From positions 79,123 to 143,122 of the forward strand of contig NZ_JAKNTW010000031.1 in the NCBI RefSeq assembly GCF_022213955.1: a stretch of 64,000 nucleotides of DNA, read 5' to 3'. This stretch comes from Dolomitihabitans soli (GTDB taxonomy: Bacteria > Actinomycetota > Actinomycetes > Streptosporangiales > Streptosporangiaceae). The translations under genes and the position numbers were made by a program. A model generated the notes under the pieces. That model searched no databases and had not been told where the DNA came from. It saw only the letters and a program-made list of their open reading frames with translations. This document shows positions 42,335-51,478 of the stretch, piece by piece. How positions within the stretch are numbered: the stretch's first letter is position 1; every line of letters starts with the position of its first letter.

Positions 42335-43000
42335 GTGGGATCTCCCCGTTTCATGATTGTTCCGACCGTCAGGGCCGGAAAACTGTGACAACTTGTAGTC
42401 GTTCAGTGGCTCCTAGTGGTTCGAGCTATTCGCGTAACGCTTCGGTCACGGATTGTCATATCGCCGGGTCGTCGCAGGTGTGCAGTCGTAGGGCCGCTGT
42501 GGTCGGCGTCTCGGGCGGGCGGCGATGGCCGGGGAGGTTCGGTCGCGCCTCCGGGTTCCCTGTCCCAGCCGTTCGGTCGTCCGGCGGAGCGCCGCTGCCG
42601 GCGACCGCGCAGGCGCATCCGGCCGCGAACCGCCGACGCCCCCGCCCCGCCGTACGGCGGGCGGATTCGCCCTGTGTCGTGCTCGCAAACCGGGCAGAGA
42701 ACATGAATTCAGGGGAAATTTCTGCGAGGTTCGTTCCTGGGCGACTGATCGGTGCGGCCCTGTGAACTGGCCTTTGACACGTCATGCGGATTCTTCTGAC
42801 ACCTCGATGCCGATTCGCGCGGTGACGCGGGCCGATCGGCTCGCATGGGTCCTCACAAAGCGGGAAGTCTTTCGCGAGTCTTCGAGGAGGGCGCGGCGGC
42901 ACGGGCCGGAGCGTCGTTCTTGACTGGCCGGCGGAACCCCCCGCCGAACGCCGCCCTTATCGGGTGGACGGTAATTCAGGTCACTGCTTGGAGGACCTAC
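42335..43000. other. Divergent intergenic region
   Basis: About 660 bases separate two divergent genes for secreted proteins. Codon bias and strand overlap do not support any of the short open frames. AT-rich islands near 42360-42470 and 42705-42735 could hold promoters. No clear operator was found. Confidence 0.45.
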
Positions 43001-43927
43001 GTGAAGCCCATCAACCCCGACAAACCGAACGAAACGCTTGGATCGAGCCGGTCGCGGCGGCGCATTCACCACCCACTGATACTCGCGACCACCTTCACGC
43101 TCGTGACCTCAGGCGGCATCGGGATGGCCGCGGCGTCAGCGGCGACGCCGCAGCCCCCCGAGACGCCGACCCCCACCGCGACCATCAGCGAGACCCCGAC
43201 TGGCACCCCCACCGACACCCCCACCGAGACACCCACTGGGGCGCCGACCGACACGCCGCCTCCGCCTCCGCCGCCTCCGCCCGTCGAGATCCCGATCCCG
43301 GTCCCGACGCCCACCGTCAAGATGCCCCGCATTGATCCACGGGCGTTCTTGGGCACTCTGCACGGCGAGTTCGTCGTGCCGCTGAAGGACGGCTGCGGTT
43401 TCACGGTGCTCACCCAGACCGGGGAGGCGACCGCGCTGGCCGAGGACTCGATCACCGTGAGAAGCCAGGACGGCTACGAGAAGGTGTACGGGATCAACGA
43501 CTCCACCCGGACCTTCGTCGGCCGGCGAGGTGACGGTGAGGTGAAGCAGGGCGACTGGGTGCTGGTCGCCGCCGCCCCGGCGGGGGAGGCCGCGACAGCG
43601 GGGGAGACCGCGACGGCCGCCCATGTATACGATCTGTCGCGGTCCGGCAAGATCCGTTGGCGCGGCAACGAATGGTGGTCCTCCAGGCAGGGGTCCGCCT
43701 TCGGTAAGTGGCGTACCCCCAAGATCTGCCCCACACCTACTCAAAGCCCCACCGTGCCTCCCACGGTCACACCTCCGGAGACCCCGCCCGTCCCGCCTCC
43801 GGCCACGCCGACCGTCACCCCCACGGACGTCCCGACGACGCCCGCCCCCACAGGCGTCCCGACGACGCCCATCCCCACTCCCACCGTGTCGGAGACCCCG
43901 GCCCCCACTCCGCCGCCGAGCCCTTGA
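43001..43927 (+). CDS. Secreted Pro/Thr-rich protein with a DUF5666-like core
   Basis: The 308-residue protein has an N-terminal signal-anchor (about 25-48) preceded by a charged stretch, a Pro/Thr-rich spacer (about 50-100, with repeated TPTGTPTDTP and a run of Pro), a compact domain (about 105-220) and a second Pro/Thr tail. The core has TGEATALAEDSITVRSQDGY and KQGDWVLVAAAP, resembling DUF5666-type OB-like domains. A role in the wall or as a sheath protein is possible, but no function is shown. The GTG at 43001 has GAGG 7 bases before it. Confidence 0.75.
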   Translation: MKPINPDKPNETLGSSRSRRRIHHPLILATTFTLVTSGGIGMAAASAATPQPPETPTPTATISETPTGTPTDTPTETPTGAPTDTPPPPPPPPPVEIPIPVPTPTVKMPRIDPRAFLGTLHGEFVVPLKDGCGFTVLTQTGEATALAEDSITVRSQDGYEKVYGINDSTRTFVGRRGDGEVKQGDWVLVAAAPAGEAATAGETATAAHVYDLSRSGKIRWRGNEWWSSRQGSAFGKWRTPKICPTPTQSPTVPPTVTPPETPPVPPPATPTVTPTDVPTTPAPTGVPTTPIPTPTVSETPAPTPPPSP

Positions 43928-44322
43928 GCTGACAACCTCCGCGACCCGCGTTCCGGTGACCTGCGCTCGCGTCACCCGATCATCGAGTTCCGGGTGGCCG
44001 GTGGCGCCTGGTGATCCTTGGCGGGTGCCGTGAACGTCGGCACGGGTTCCGAGCCGCGGTGTGATTCACCGGGTCGTGGCGGTTTCGGCTGCAGAGTCCC
44101 GGATTCGGCAGGAGGGCGGTCGTGGTGTGACGCCGGTCCTGCCTGTCGTTCCGTGTCCGGCCGGCTCCGCCACGACCTCCGGATCCTGCGCGGGGTGACC
44201 CGTCGGGGTGTGCGTCCTAGCCCTGCCACGTGATCGGTGGGCGTGCCGTCAGGGAGGGCATTTCCAAGAATGACAGCCTCCGTTCACGGTCAGGCAGCGA
44301 GCGTCCCCTAGATTCCCATTTC
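43928..44322. other. Intergenic region without a supportable gene
   Basis: Short open frames on both strands are Pro/Arg-rich shadows without start signals. A GGTGAC...GTCACC inverted segment near 43955-43975 may act as a weak terminator. The last 40 bases are less GC-rich and probably contain the next promoter. Confidence 0.4.
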
Positions 44323-45417
44323 ATGACATTTCAGGACACTTCGCAGGGCATGGTTCAGGACGCTGTGGGGCGATCGGGCCATGGACTCTCCAGGCGTTCC
44401 CTGCTGGCCGGTGTGCTCTCCGGGGCCGGTCTCGCTGTTCTCGGAGGTGGTGCCGCCCATGCGGCCGAGCGTCTGGGCGGCAGGGAACGGGTACGAGTAC
44501 TGATCGCGACGAATGAGCCGTGGGGGACCTATCACGCCTTGCCGTTGCTCCCCGAGGCGACGCGCCTCGGGTGGGAGATCGTCCAGCTCGTCCCCGACCG
44601 ATCTCGTGTCACGCCGCAGGACCCGGTGCGGGTGGCCACCCTTGACGATGTTCCCAAGGCCGACCTGCTCGTCGTCACCGGCGCGGGCGACTGGCCCGCC
44701 GACTGCGCCGCGCGGCTGCGGAACCTGCCGCTGATCGCCGCCTCGCTGGCTTACCAGCTGCCCAAGGAGGCGCCGCGGGCGGCGGAGTTCAGGAAACGGC
44801 TCCGGGCGATCACCGCGTCGTCGCCGGCCGAGGCGAAGGTGTTCGACGACTACCTCGGCACCCGCCGCCAGATCAGCGTCGTGGGCACGCCTCAGACGGA
44901 CGACCTGCCCAGGCGCGCCCCGGAACCGGGCACCGTACTGGTGCTCACCAGTGTGACCAAGTCGGACGACACCGGCGGTTCGGCCCCGGGCACCGAGTTG
45001 CTGATGGACGCGGCCGAACGCCTGGCCGCGGCCGGCAAGCACGTCCTGGTCGGGTTGCATCCGCGTGAGGACCGCTCGTTGTGGGAGCGGTACGAGATCA
45101 GCACGGTCCCGTCGGTCCAGGCGTCGGCGAGAGCCGAGGTCGCCATCGGCATCCCCGGGACGATCTTCCCGATCGTCGCCGCGGCGGGTATCCCGCTGGT
45201 CGGATGCACGGACCCGCGGCTCCAGATCCCCGACTACCTGAAAAGCGTCTGCTCGCACACCATCACCGACGCGGACGACGCGGTGACCGCCGCGGCCGAG
45301 GCGAAGCCGGTCTCGCGAACGGTGCTGTACGAGGCGGTCGGTCCGGTGGGCGGATCGGCTCGCCGTCTGTTCAAAGTGTGGCGAAAAGAGGGGATCCGGC
45401 AGTCCTCCCACCACTGA
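44323..45417 (+). CDS. Tat-exported protein with a GT-B-like two-domain fold, unknown function
   Basis: The 364-residue protein starts with a twin-arginine signal (LSRRSLLAGVLSGAGLAVLGGGAAHA, residues about 26-53). The mature part has two Rossmann-like halves: RVRVLIATNEPWGTYHALPLLPEA and, later, GTVLVLTSVTKSDD with KHVLVGLHPRED. This layout resembles CDP-glycerol glycerophosphotransferase or UDP-GlcNAc 2-epimerase folds, which normally work in the cytoplasm, so export by Tat is odd. It may be a degenerate, ligand-binding relative. An ATG at 44350 is an alternative start. Confidence 0.65.
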   Translation: MTFQDTSQGMVQDAVGRSGHGLSRRSLLAGVLSGAGLAVLGGGAAHAAERLGGRERVRVLIATNEPWGTYHALPLLPEATRLGWEIVQLVPDRSRVTPQDPVRVATLDDVPKADLLVVTGAGDWPADCAARLRNLPLIAASLAYQLPKEAPRAAEFRKRLRAITASSPAEAKVFDDYLGTRRQISVVGTPQTDDLPRRAPEPGTVLVLTSVTKSDDTGGSAPGTELLMDAAERLAAAGKHVLVGLHPREDRSLWERYEISTVPSVQASARAEVAIGIPGTIFPIVAAAGIPLVGCTDPRLQIPDYLKSVCSHTITDADDAVTAAAEAKPVSRTVLYEAVGPVGGSARRLFKVWRKEGIRQSSHH

Positions 45418-45897
45418 TCGACGGAGGGACCTCGGCGACCGGGCACGGACACGTTCCGGGCCCGGCCGCAGGCCCTGCACCCGATACGAAGAGGACTGGA
45501 TCGCGATTCAGCTGACCCGCGCACATCGACCGGGCCGACGCCTACTCGATAGGTACATCAACGTTTGAAATCGACGTATTCCTCTATATGTGGGATATCC
45601 GCCCAGTTGCCGGGTTCGCCGAAGTAGGTGCGTGCCCGGGTCGTTTCCGGCCCGCGCCGAATTCCCGCGCCCCAAGGGGCCTGCTCTCCACTAATCCGGT
45701 ACGGCGGCGCCCGGCCATGTCAAACTAGCCTTACGTGGAGTAACGCTACGTTGTATTTGGGTACCCAAATGCATATGGAAGCCGCCCGGCGGGTCGACTC
45801 CCCTGCGAACAGCGCATCGCATGGTCGCCGAGTCGAGGGCGGCAGACCGGGTAGTGCCCGGCACGGGCAGAGGGCTGTTTGACAGGGCGGATTGCTG
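45418..45897. other. Intergenic region with a perfect palindrome
   Basis: The segment from 45540 to 45600 is AT-rich. A 16-bp perfect palindrome lies at 45755-45770. A small frame from the ATG at 45769 encodes 37 residues with no support. Otherwise nothing is recognisable. Confidence 0.45.
45755..45770. promoter_or_regulatory. 16-bp perfect palindrome, putative operator
   Basis: ATTTGGGTACCCAAAT is fully self-complementary. It lies about 130 bases upstream of the XRE/NBR1-Ig gene, next to a stretch resembling a promoter (GTTGTAT). Confidence 0.55.
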
Positions 45898-46764
45898 ATG
45901 CGGGACAGTGCTTCCCACGATGACGAGCGGCAGCAAGATCTGATCAGTGGGTTCGCCGCGGAGTTACGGAGCCTGCGGGCCGCGGCGGGCAATCCGTCGT
46001 TCCGGCGGATGGCGGGGCGATCCCGGCGCATCTCCCACACCACCTTGCACGAAGCGGCCGCCGGGTCCCGCTTCCCCTCCTGGGCGACCACTCAGGAGTT
46101 CGTCAGGGCCTGCGGGGGAGACGAGGGCCAGTGGCGTTCCCGCTGGGAGCGGGTCAGGGACGCGACGGATCGGAAGCAGGCACCTGAGGTGTGGCCGGCC
46201 GTACCGGCTGCGGACCCCGGACCCGGCGCGCCCGGCCGCCGGCGCGTCATCGTGCTGGGCGCTCTGGCCATCGGCGCGGCGGGAGCCCTCGTGGCCGGCT
46301 TCCTGGTGCTGGGACGGCAACCGCCGCCGGGTACGGCGAGCCCGCCGTCCGGGCCGTTGATCTCCGGTGACCGAAGCCGGTTCGTGACCGATGTGACGAT
46401 TCCCGATGGCACCTTGGTCAAGGTGAACGAAACGTTCGTGAAGGTGTGGGAAATTCAGAACTCCGGGACGATCTTCTGGCGTAACCGCTATCTGGAAAGG
46501 GATGACAAGCCGGTTCTGCCGGGTGGATGCCGCACAGTGGAACGTATTCCCATCGGCGATACGCTGCCCAACGAACGTGTGAAGATCAGCGTTACGGTGA
46601 CGGCGCCGAGCACACCTGGAACCTGCGTCGTCAAATGGAAGATGGTCGACGTGAACGGTCGAATATTGTTTCCGACGTCTCGGCCGGTCTTCTTTCTGGT
46701 CCATGTCGTGGACGAAGGGGAAACGCCTTCTGGAAAGGACGCGGCCGACCCGCTCTCTCGCTGA
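45898..46764 (+). CDS. Membrane-bound HTH protein with extracellular NBR1-type Ig-like domain
   Basis: The 288-residue protein has an XRE-like HTH (about 15-75, SFRRMAGRSRRISHTTLHEAAAG), a linker, one membrane segment (about 118-140) and an outer domain (about 160-280). That domain has the pattern VKVWEIQNSGTIFWRNRYL and the SVTVTAPSTPGTCVVKWKM strand pair of NBR1-type Ig-like domains. Such proteins are common in actinomycetes and are thought to couple outside ligands to DNA binding. The ATG at 45898 has AGGGCGG upstream. The DUF2690 gene follows in the same direction. Confidence 0.82.
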   Translation: MRDSASHDDERQQDLISGFAAELRSLRAAAGNPSFRRMAGRSRRISHTTLHEAAAGSRFPSWATTQEFVRACGGDEGQWRSRWERVRDATDRKQAPEVWPAVPAADPGPGAPGRRRVIVLGALAIGAAGALVAGFLVLGRQPPPGTASPPSGPLISGDRSRFVTDVTIPDGTLVKVNETFVKVWEIQNSGTIFWRNRYLERDDKPVLPGGCRTVERIPIGDTLPNERVKISVTVTAPSTPGTCVVKWKMVDVNGRILFPTSRPVFFLVHVVDEGETPSGKDAADPLSR

Positions 46765-47059
46765 CCGTCTCACCGGGCCGGCACTGCCCGCCGACGGCCT
46801 CCTGCTGATCACCGCGGGCAGCCGTTCCCCGGCGTGGCGCATCACCGCCGAACGCCTTCGCGCCAAGCCGTTCCCCGCCGCCGAAGTGCGACACCTGGGG
46901 AACGCTCGCCGCCGGTCTCCCTTTCTTGTCAGATCTGTCGCCAGCCCACGTCAGGCGCTACCGGACAGTGGTGTGAACAGTGACGTTGGAGGCAGGCGCG
47001 ACACGGTCTCGTGAAGCGCCGGCGGAAGACCTTCCACGTTCGAGAGACAGGTAACAGAC

Positions 47060-47524
47060 ATGCGCAACCTCACGCACACTCGCCGGGCCCTCGCCATGGC
47101 CGCGCTGTTCGGCACGGCCCTGCTCGGGGCGCAGGCGACTCCGGTGAACGCCGCCGCGGTAACGTGCAGCGGTTACGGGTGCGACCACAAGGATCCGGTG
47201 GACACCGGCTGTTCGGCCGGTTCCACGGTGGTCGACAAGAAGAGCACCGCAAAGGGCGTATTCGAACTCCGGTGGTCGCCCAACTGCCAGACCAACTGGG
47301 TCCGGACCCCCGGCTATGCCGGTGGCGGGCAATATCTCAAGTTCACGGTGTGCGACTACACCGCGAGCGGCACCGCGTTCTGCGATTCTTTCAGCACCCA
47401 GCCGACCAAGGGTCTGCACTACGGGAACATGGTGTATTCCCGATCGCAGAACTGCGCGAGAGGCCGCGCCTACTGGGGTTCGGGCGGCGCGAACCAGGTC
47501 CTCCTGGCTTCCAGCAAGTGCTAG
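47060..47524 (+). CDS. Secreted DUF2690 family protein
   Basis: The 154-residue protein has a signal peptide (1-32) and a DUF2690 domain: CSGYGCDHKDPVDTGCS followed by VFELRWSPNCQTNWVR. Eight cysteines suggest disulphide bonds. DUF2690 domains often follow XRE-type HTH segments in one protein; here the domain is on its own next to a membrane XRE protein, hinting at a shared signalling role. The gap to that gene is 295 bases, so co-transcription is uncertain. Confidence 0.82.
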   Translation: MRNLTHTRRALAMAALFGTALLGAQATPVNAAAVTCSGYGCDHKDPVDTGCSAGSTVVDKKSTAKGVFELRWSPNCQTNWVRTPGYAGGGQYLKFTVCDYTASGTAFCDSFSTQPTKGLHYGNMVYSRSQNCARGRAYWGSGGANQVLLASSKC

Positions 47525-47967
47525 CCCCCCTCACCGGGTGATAGGTCCGGCTTCGGCCGGATGAACCGGCGGCGCGACGGAACCGGGGTACGGACGCGCC
47601 GGCGAGCCGTGGCCACCGCGACCTGGCGGCGTGCGGCGGCGCGGGCGCAGCCGGCGGGCCTCGATCGACGGGCGCCACGGTGGAACACGAGGGCCTTCGG
47701 GATCACGGTGCAGATGTCGCAGTCCACACCGAACCCGGAGGCCTTCCCGCATTTACGAGATCATCGGCGGCGCCCCGGCCACCGTGTCGAGAAGGGTCGG
47801 AGACGGGAACCGGGCTGAAAGGGATGAGTGACCGCTGGGTGAGGTTTCACCACTCCACGCCAGGAAAATTACCCTGCGTAGCAGGTCGATTACAAATAGT
47901 TTGCCTTGGTGATGGCCTCCTGGTAGGCGGGGGCACGAGCAGTGGCTGGACGGCGGGGAGCGTGGCG
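47525..47967. other. Upstream region of the lanthipeptide synthetase gene
   Basis: About 440 bases. The stretch 47850-47910 is less GC-rich and contains the small inverted repeat CCTGC-GTA-GCAGG at 47873-47885. The frame of the synthetase is open upstream, but its N-terminal domain only begins at about 47968. No precursor gene was found here. Confidence 0.5.
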
Positions 47968-50706
47968 ATGGCGATCAGTTTCAGCGTCTTCGCGACCTCG
48001 CCGGACGACGACTCCAGTGACACCGCCCTGACCGACGTGCTCGCCCGGGCGCTCCGGGCGCTGCCCGATCCCCGGAGCTGGCGGTCGGATCGCAACGGCA
48101 TCTGGTGCCGCCTCGGCCGGAACGGTTCGGCGCTCCGGTCCCAAGGCTGGAAGCTGCACGTGTCGGCGACCCCGGCATCGGCGGCGGAGGTGCTCACCCG
48201 GTCTCTCACGGTGCTGCTGGGTTCGCGGTCGGCGTTCAAGTTCGCCGCCACGATCGATCACGTGGCGACGCTGACCGCGCGTAACACCGCACGCGGCCAT
48301 GCGGGCAAGTTCATCACCGTCTACCCCGACACCGATGCCGAAGCGGCCCGTCTCGCCGGCGAGCTGCACCTGGCGACGGCGGGCCTGGCAGGGCCCCGGA
48401 TCCTCTCCGACCGCCCGTACACCCAGGGCAGTCTCGTTCACTACCGGTACGGCGCGTTCGTCGAACAGCGTCAGCTGACCAACGACGGGTTCTATGTGTG
48501 GGTCATCACCGGTCCCGACGGCGAACCCGTGGAGGACCAGCGGCTCGGCCGGTACACGCCGCCGTCCTGGGTCGCCTGTCCCTTCCCCGACAACGGCCTG
48601 GGCTCCGCCCACGGCCCGCAGGGCGGAGGCGTGCTGCTCGGGGACCGGTTCCAGGTCCGGGAGGCGATCCGTCATACCAACAAGGGCGGGGTGTACCGGG
48701 CACTGGACACCCGCACCGGCGACATGGTGGTCATCAAGGAGGCGCGCCCGCACATCGCCGCCGACGAGTCGGGCCGGGACACGTGCGATCTGCTTCGGGC
48801 CGAGGCCCGTGCGCTGAAGGCGATCGAACATCTGAGACTGGCCCCCGCCCTCGTCACGCTGTTCACCCAGAGCGGGCACCTGTTCATGGCCGAGGAGATG
48901 ATTCCGGGGGTGACGTTGCGCCAGTGGGCCCACGAGCTGATCGCCGAACTCGGCTGGGGGCCGCACCTTCCCCAGGCGCTCGCCCTGGCCGGGCGGCTGA
49001 CGGAGTCGATGACCGCCGCACACGAGGCCGGGCTCGTGCTGCGCGACTTCAACCCCGGCAACATCATGGTGCGCCCCGACGGCAGCCCGGTGCTGATCGA
49101 TCTGGAGATGGCCGCGTTCGACAGGGACCCGGCCGCCGGACCCCTGCGCGGGGGCACGCCCGGATACGGAGCGCCCGAACAGTGGGCCGGGGCGGCGCCC
49201 GCGGTGTCGGCCGATCACTACAGCCTGGGCGCGACCCTGTGTTACCTGTGCACCGGCGCGCCTGTCCACCTGCTGCCGGAGCGACCGCACGCCAGGCCCC
49301 TGGCCGACCGCCTCACCGCATGGCTGGCGGCCCGCGCCGACGGCGCTCTGCCACCCGGGCTGACCCGTTTGCTGGTCGGGCTGATGGCCGAGGAGCCCGG
49401 CCGGCGCTGGACGGCGTCGCAGGCGCGCGACGTGCTGGCCGCCCAGACGCCGCGCCGGGCCACGCATCAGGACCGCCGCGACACCCGGGAGATCCGGCGC
49501 GACGCCGAACCCAGCGGGCTGCGGGAGGAGTGCGCGCGGGCCGTCACCGGCCTCACCGGCTACCTCATCGGGGCGATGGACCCGAAGTCGGAGCGCCTGT
49601 GGCCGGGCACCTGCGCCCATGGAGCCCCGGACCCGCTCTGCGTTCAGCACGGCGCCGCCGGCCCGCTGGCCGTACTCGCCCGGTGTTTCGAGCACACCGG
49701 GGAGCCTCGGGTGGCGGAGGCGATCGACGTCGCGGGCCGATGGATCGCCGAGCGGCTGGAAGCCGGTGAGAGGAGACCTGCCGGGCTGTACTTCGGCACC
49801 GCGGGCGCCGCCTGGTCGCTGCTGGAGGCGGGCCGGGCGCTGAGCGATGACCGGCTCGTCGGCACCGCGGTCGCCGTGGCCCGCGCCCTTCCGGCGTCGA
49901 TCCCGATCCCCGACATCACCCATGGCACCGCGGGTGTCGGGCTCACGGCCCTGCACCTGTGGCGGCGCACCGGCGAGGCGTTCTTCGCCGGCCGGGCCAA
50001 CGCCGCCGCGGACGCCCTCATCGCCACCGCCGACCAGCGGACCGAACCCCTGAGCTGGCCCGCACAGCCCGATTACGCGTCCCGGATGACCGGCAAGCGC
50101 CTGTACGGGTTCGCGCACGGAATCGCCGGCGTCGGATACTTCCTGCTCGCCTGCGCGCAGGCCACCGGCCGGGCCGACTGCCTGTCGCTGGCCGGGCGCG
50201 TCGGCGACACGCTGCTGACGGCGGCGACCACCGGCCGCACCGCCATGTGGGGCTCCGGCCCCGGCGACGAGCCCACCGCGCCGTACTGGTGCCACGGTTC
50301 GGGCGGCATCGCCGCGTTCCTGGTCCGGCTGCATCAGGCCACCGGCGACGAGCGATACGCCCAGTTCGCCGGCAGGTCGGCCCAGGCCGTCATCGATCAC
50401 TTCTGGCGCCCGGTGCTGGGTCAGTGTCACGGGCTGGCCGGCAACGGCGACCTGCTGCTCGACATGGCGGCGATGACCGGCGACGACCGGTATGCGGCCG
50501 CCGCCTGGCGGCAGGCCCGCATCATCCTGGCCAGCGGGGCACACCGCGACGGGAATCTGGTGGTCCCCGACGACCACGCCGACGTCTCCGCCACCTGGGG
50601 AGACGGGGTGAGCGGTGTCCTGGCCTTCCTGCTGCGGCTGTGCCACGGTTCGCCGCGGTTCTGGATGGCCGACTCCGCCCCGACCACCCAAGGTCACCGG
50701 CGATGA
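47968..50706 (+). CDS. lanL: Class IV lanthipeptide synthetase LanL
   Basis: The 912-residue trifunctional enzyme has an N-terminal phospho-Ser/Thr lyase (about 1-200, with GWKLHVSATP at 60-69), a Ser/Thr kinase (about 215-490; Lys257 in VVIKEA, Asp360 in LRDFNPGN, Asp378 in LIDLEMA) and a LanC-like cyclase (about 520-905). The cyclase keeps all three zinc ligands: Cys775 in YWCHG, and Cys820-His821 in GQCHG. Zinc ligands separate class IV LanL from class III LanKC. It phosphorylates and eliminates Ser/Thr of the precursor, then adds Cys to make lanthionine rings. The ATG at 47968 follows GGGGAG; a GTG at 47962 is too close. Confidence 0.94.
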   Translation: MAISFSVFATSPDDDSSDTALTDVLARALRALPDPRSWRSDRNGIWCRLGRNGSALRSQGWKLHVSATPASAAEVLTRSLTVLLGSRSAFKFAATIDHVATLTARNTARGHAGKFITVYPDTDAEAARLAGELHLATAGLAGPRILSDRPYTQGSLVHYRYGAFVEQRQLTNDGFYVWVITGPDGEPVEDQRLGRYTPPSWVACPFPDNGLGSAHGPQGGGVLLGDRFQVREAIRHTNKGGVYRALDTRTGDMVVIKEARPHIAADESGRDTCDLLRAEARALKAIEHLRLAPALVTLFTQSGHLFMAEEMIPGVTLRQWAHELIAELGWGPHLPQALALAGRLTESMTAAHEAGLVLRDFNPGNIMVRPDGSPVLIDLEMAAFDRDPAAGPLRGGTPGYGAPEQWAGAAPAVSADHYSLGATLCYLCTGAPVHLLPERPHARPLADRLTAWLAARADGALPPGLTRLLVGLMAEEPGRRWTASQARDVLAAQTPRRATHQDRRDTREIRRDAEPSGLREECARAVTGLTGYLIGAMDPKSERLWPGTCAHGAPDPLCVQHGAAGPLAVLARCFEHTGEPRVAEAIDVAGRWIAERLEAGERRPAGLYFGTAGAAWSLLEAGRALSDDRLVGTAVAVARALPASIPIPDITHGTAGVGLTALHLWRRTGEAFFAGRANAAADALIATADQRTEPLSWPAQPDYASRMTGKRLYGFAHGIAGVGYFLLACAQATGRADCLSLAGRVGDTLLTAATTGRTAMWGSGPGDEPTAPYWCHGSGGIAAFLVRLHQATGDERYAQFAGRSAQAVIDHFWRPVLGQCHGLAGNGDLLLDMAAMTGDDRYAAAAWRQARIILASGAHRDGNLVVPDDHADVSATWGDGVSGVLAFLLRLCHGSPRFWMADSAPTTQGHRR

Positions 50707-50872
50707 CCACCGTCACTCGTGCGCGTCGGCCCGCATCGCGAAGTCGGCCCGGCGACGACCACACCAGGCCGGGGCGCCCCCTCACCCGCGCCGATCTCAG
50801 CAAGACGGCGGTCCCCGGCGTCTCACCGGCCCGGACCACCGCCCCGCACCACACAAGTGAAGGAGGTGAGAA

Positions 50873-51025
50873 ATGGAGACGTTGGAGATCGACCTGGTGG
50901 CCTCGTTGCGGGAACTGCCCGAAACCGAGCCCACCGAGATCGACGGGATCCAAGCCGCGGACACGTGCGCCTGCGTGGGCCTGTTGACGGTGCTGAACAC
51001 CGTCTGCATCGGCATCTCGTGCTGA
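50873..51025 (+). CDS. lanA: Class IV lanthipeptide precursor peptide
   Basis: This 50-codon gene lies 166 bases after lanL with a perfect AGGAGG ribosome binding site 6 bases before the ATG. The acidic leader (about residues 1-29: METLEIDLVASLRELPETEP, then more) is free of Cys. The core from about residue 30 reads DTCACVGLLTVLNTVCIGI, then SC. It has four Cys (32, 34, 45, 50) and four Ser/Thr (31, 39, 43, 49), so up to four thioether rings are possible. No leader protease or dedicated transporter is adjacent. Leader style resembles SflA/venezuelin-type class IV precursors from memory. Confidence 0.92.
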   Translation: METLEIDLVASLRELPETEPTEIDGIQAADTCACVGLLTVLNTVCIGISC

Positions 51026-51478
51026 CGGTCAGCACGGCGAATGCCGTACGGCGGGCCCGGGACGTGTAGCGGCCCGGTACCGCAACCTCGACGAACACAG
51101 GTAAAGCGGCGGCTGAAGGCCGATCCGCGACCCCCGGACGAGGCCGTGGCCTCGACACATCTGCCGCCGGGCGGCCGGTCGCCCGGCGGCAGTGTGGTGT
51201 CGGGGCAGGCGTCCGCACAGGGGTGCCGGCACGCGGTGCGTTCCTTCGTTCACCCGGCCATTCTGCCAGTCACGCCGTGATCGGATTCAGCGTGATCGGG
51301 CGTGGAACCCCGGGCGTTCACGGCCGAGAAGCTGACCGCACGGTGGCTCCGGTCGCGCCGGAGCGATGACACCGCATATTTCCAGACGTAGGCGACCGGT
51401 TCCTTTCTGCCATGTCGAGAACGGCTATTCTGAGCCTTCGCGCCATCCATTTCACCCTGTGCGGAAGGGGATACCGGA
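51026..51478. other. Intergenic region between lanA and a LacI regulator
   Basis: A strong hairpin terminator lies at 51161-51192. The last 100 bases before the LacI start are less GC-rich and may hold its promoter. No gene is supported. Confidence 0.5.
51161..51192 (+). terminator. Hairpin terminator after the lanthipeptide genes
   Basis: CTGCCGCCGGGCG and CGCCCGGCGGCAG are perfect 13-base arms with a 6-base loop. It lies 136 bases after the precursor stop. Confidence 0.75.

Noticed and set aside
42776..43000. Considered a c-di-AMP (ydaO-type) riboswitch before the secreted Pro/Thr-rich protein
   Set aside because: The conserved riboswitch segments could not be matched by eye; only an ordinary GC hairpin near the end is visible.
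43972..44229. 85-codon minus-strand frame
   Set aside because: Hydrophilic Arg/Pro-rich shadow with no start signal.
45769..45882. 37-codon frame beginning at the 16-bp palindrome
   Set aside because: No ribosome binding site and no recognisable features; the palindrome itself is the likely function.
47890..50697. Long minus-strand open frame opposite lanL
   Set aside because: Gly/Arg/Gln-rich antisense translation caused by high GC third positions; the plus strand has complete catalytic motifs.
50703..50987. Open frame starting ATGA-coupled to the lanL stop and overlapping the precursor gene
   Set aside because: It runs through the precursor in another frame, has Arg/Pro-rich shadow composition and no ribosome binding site of its own beyond the coupling.
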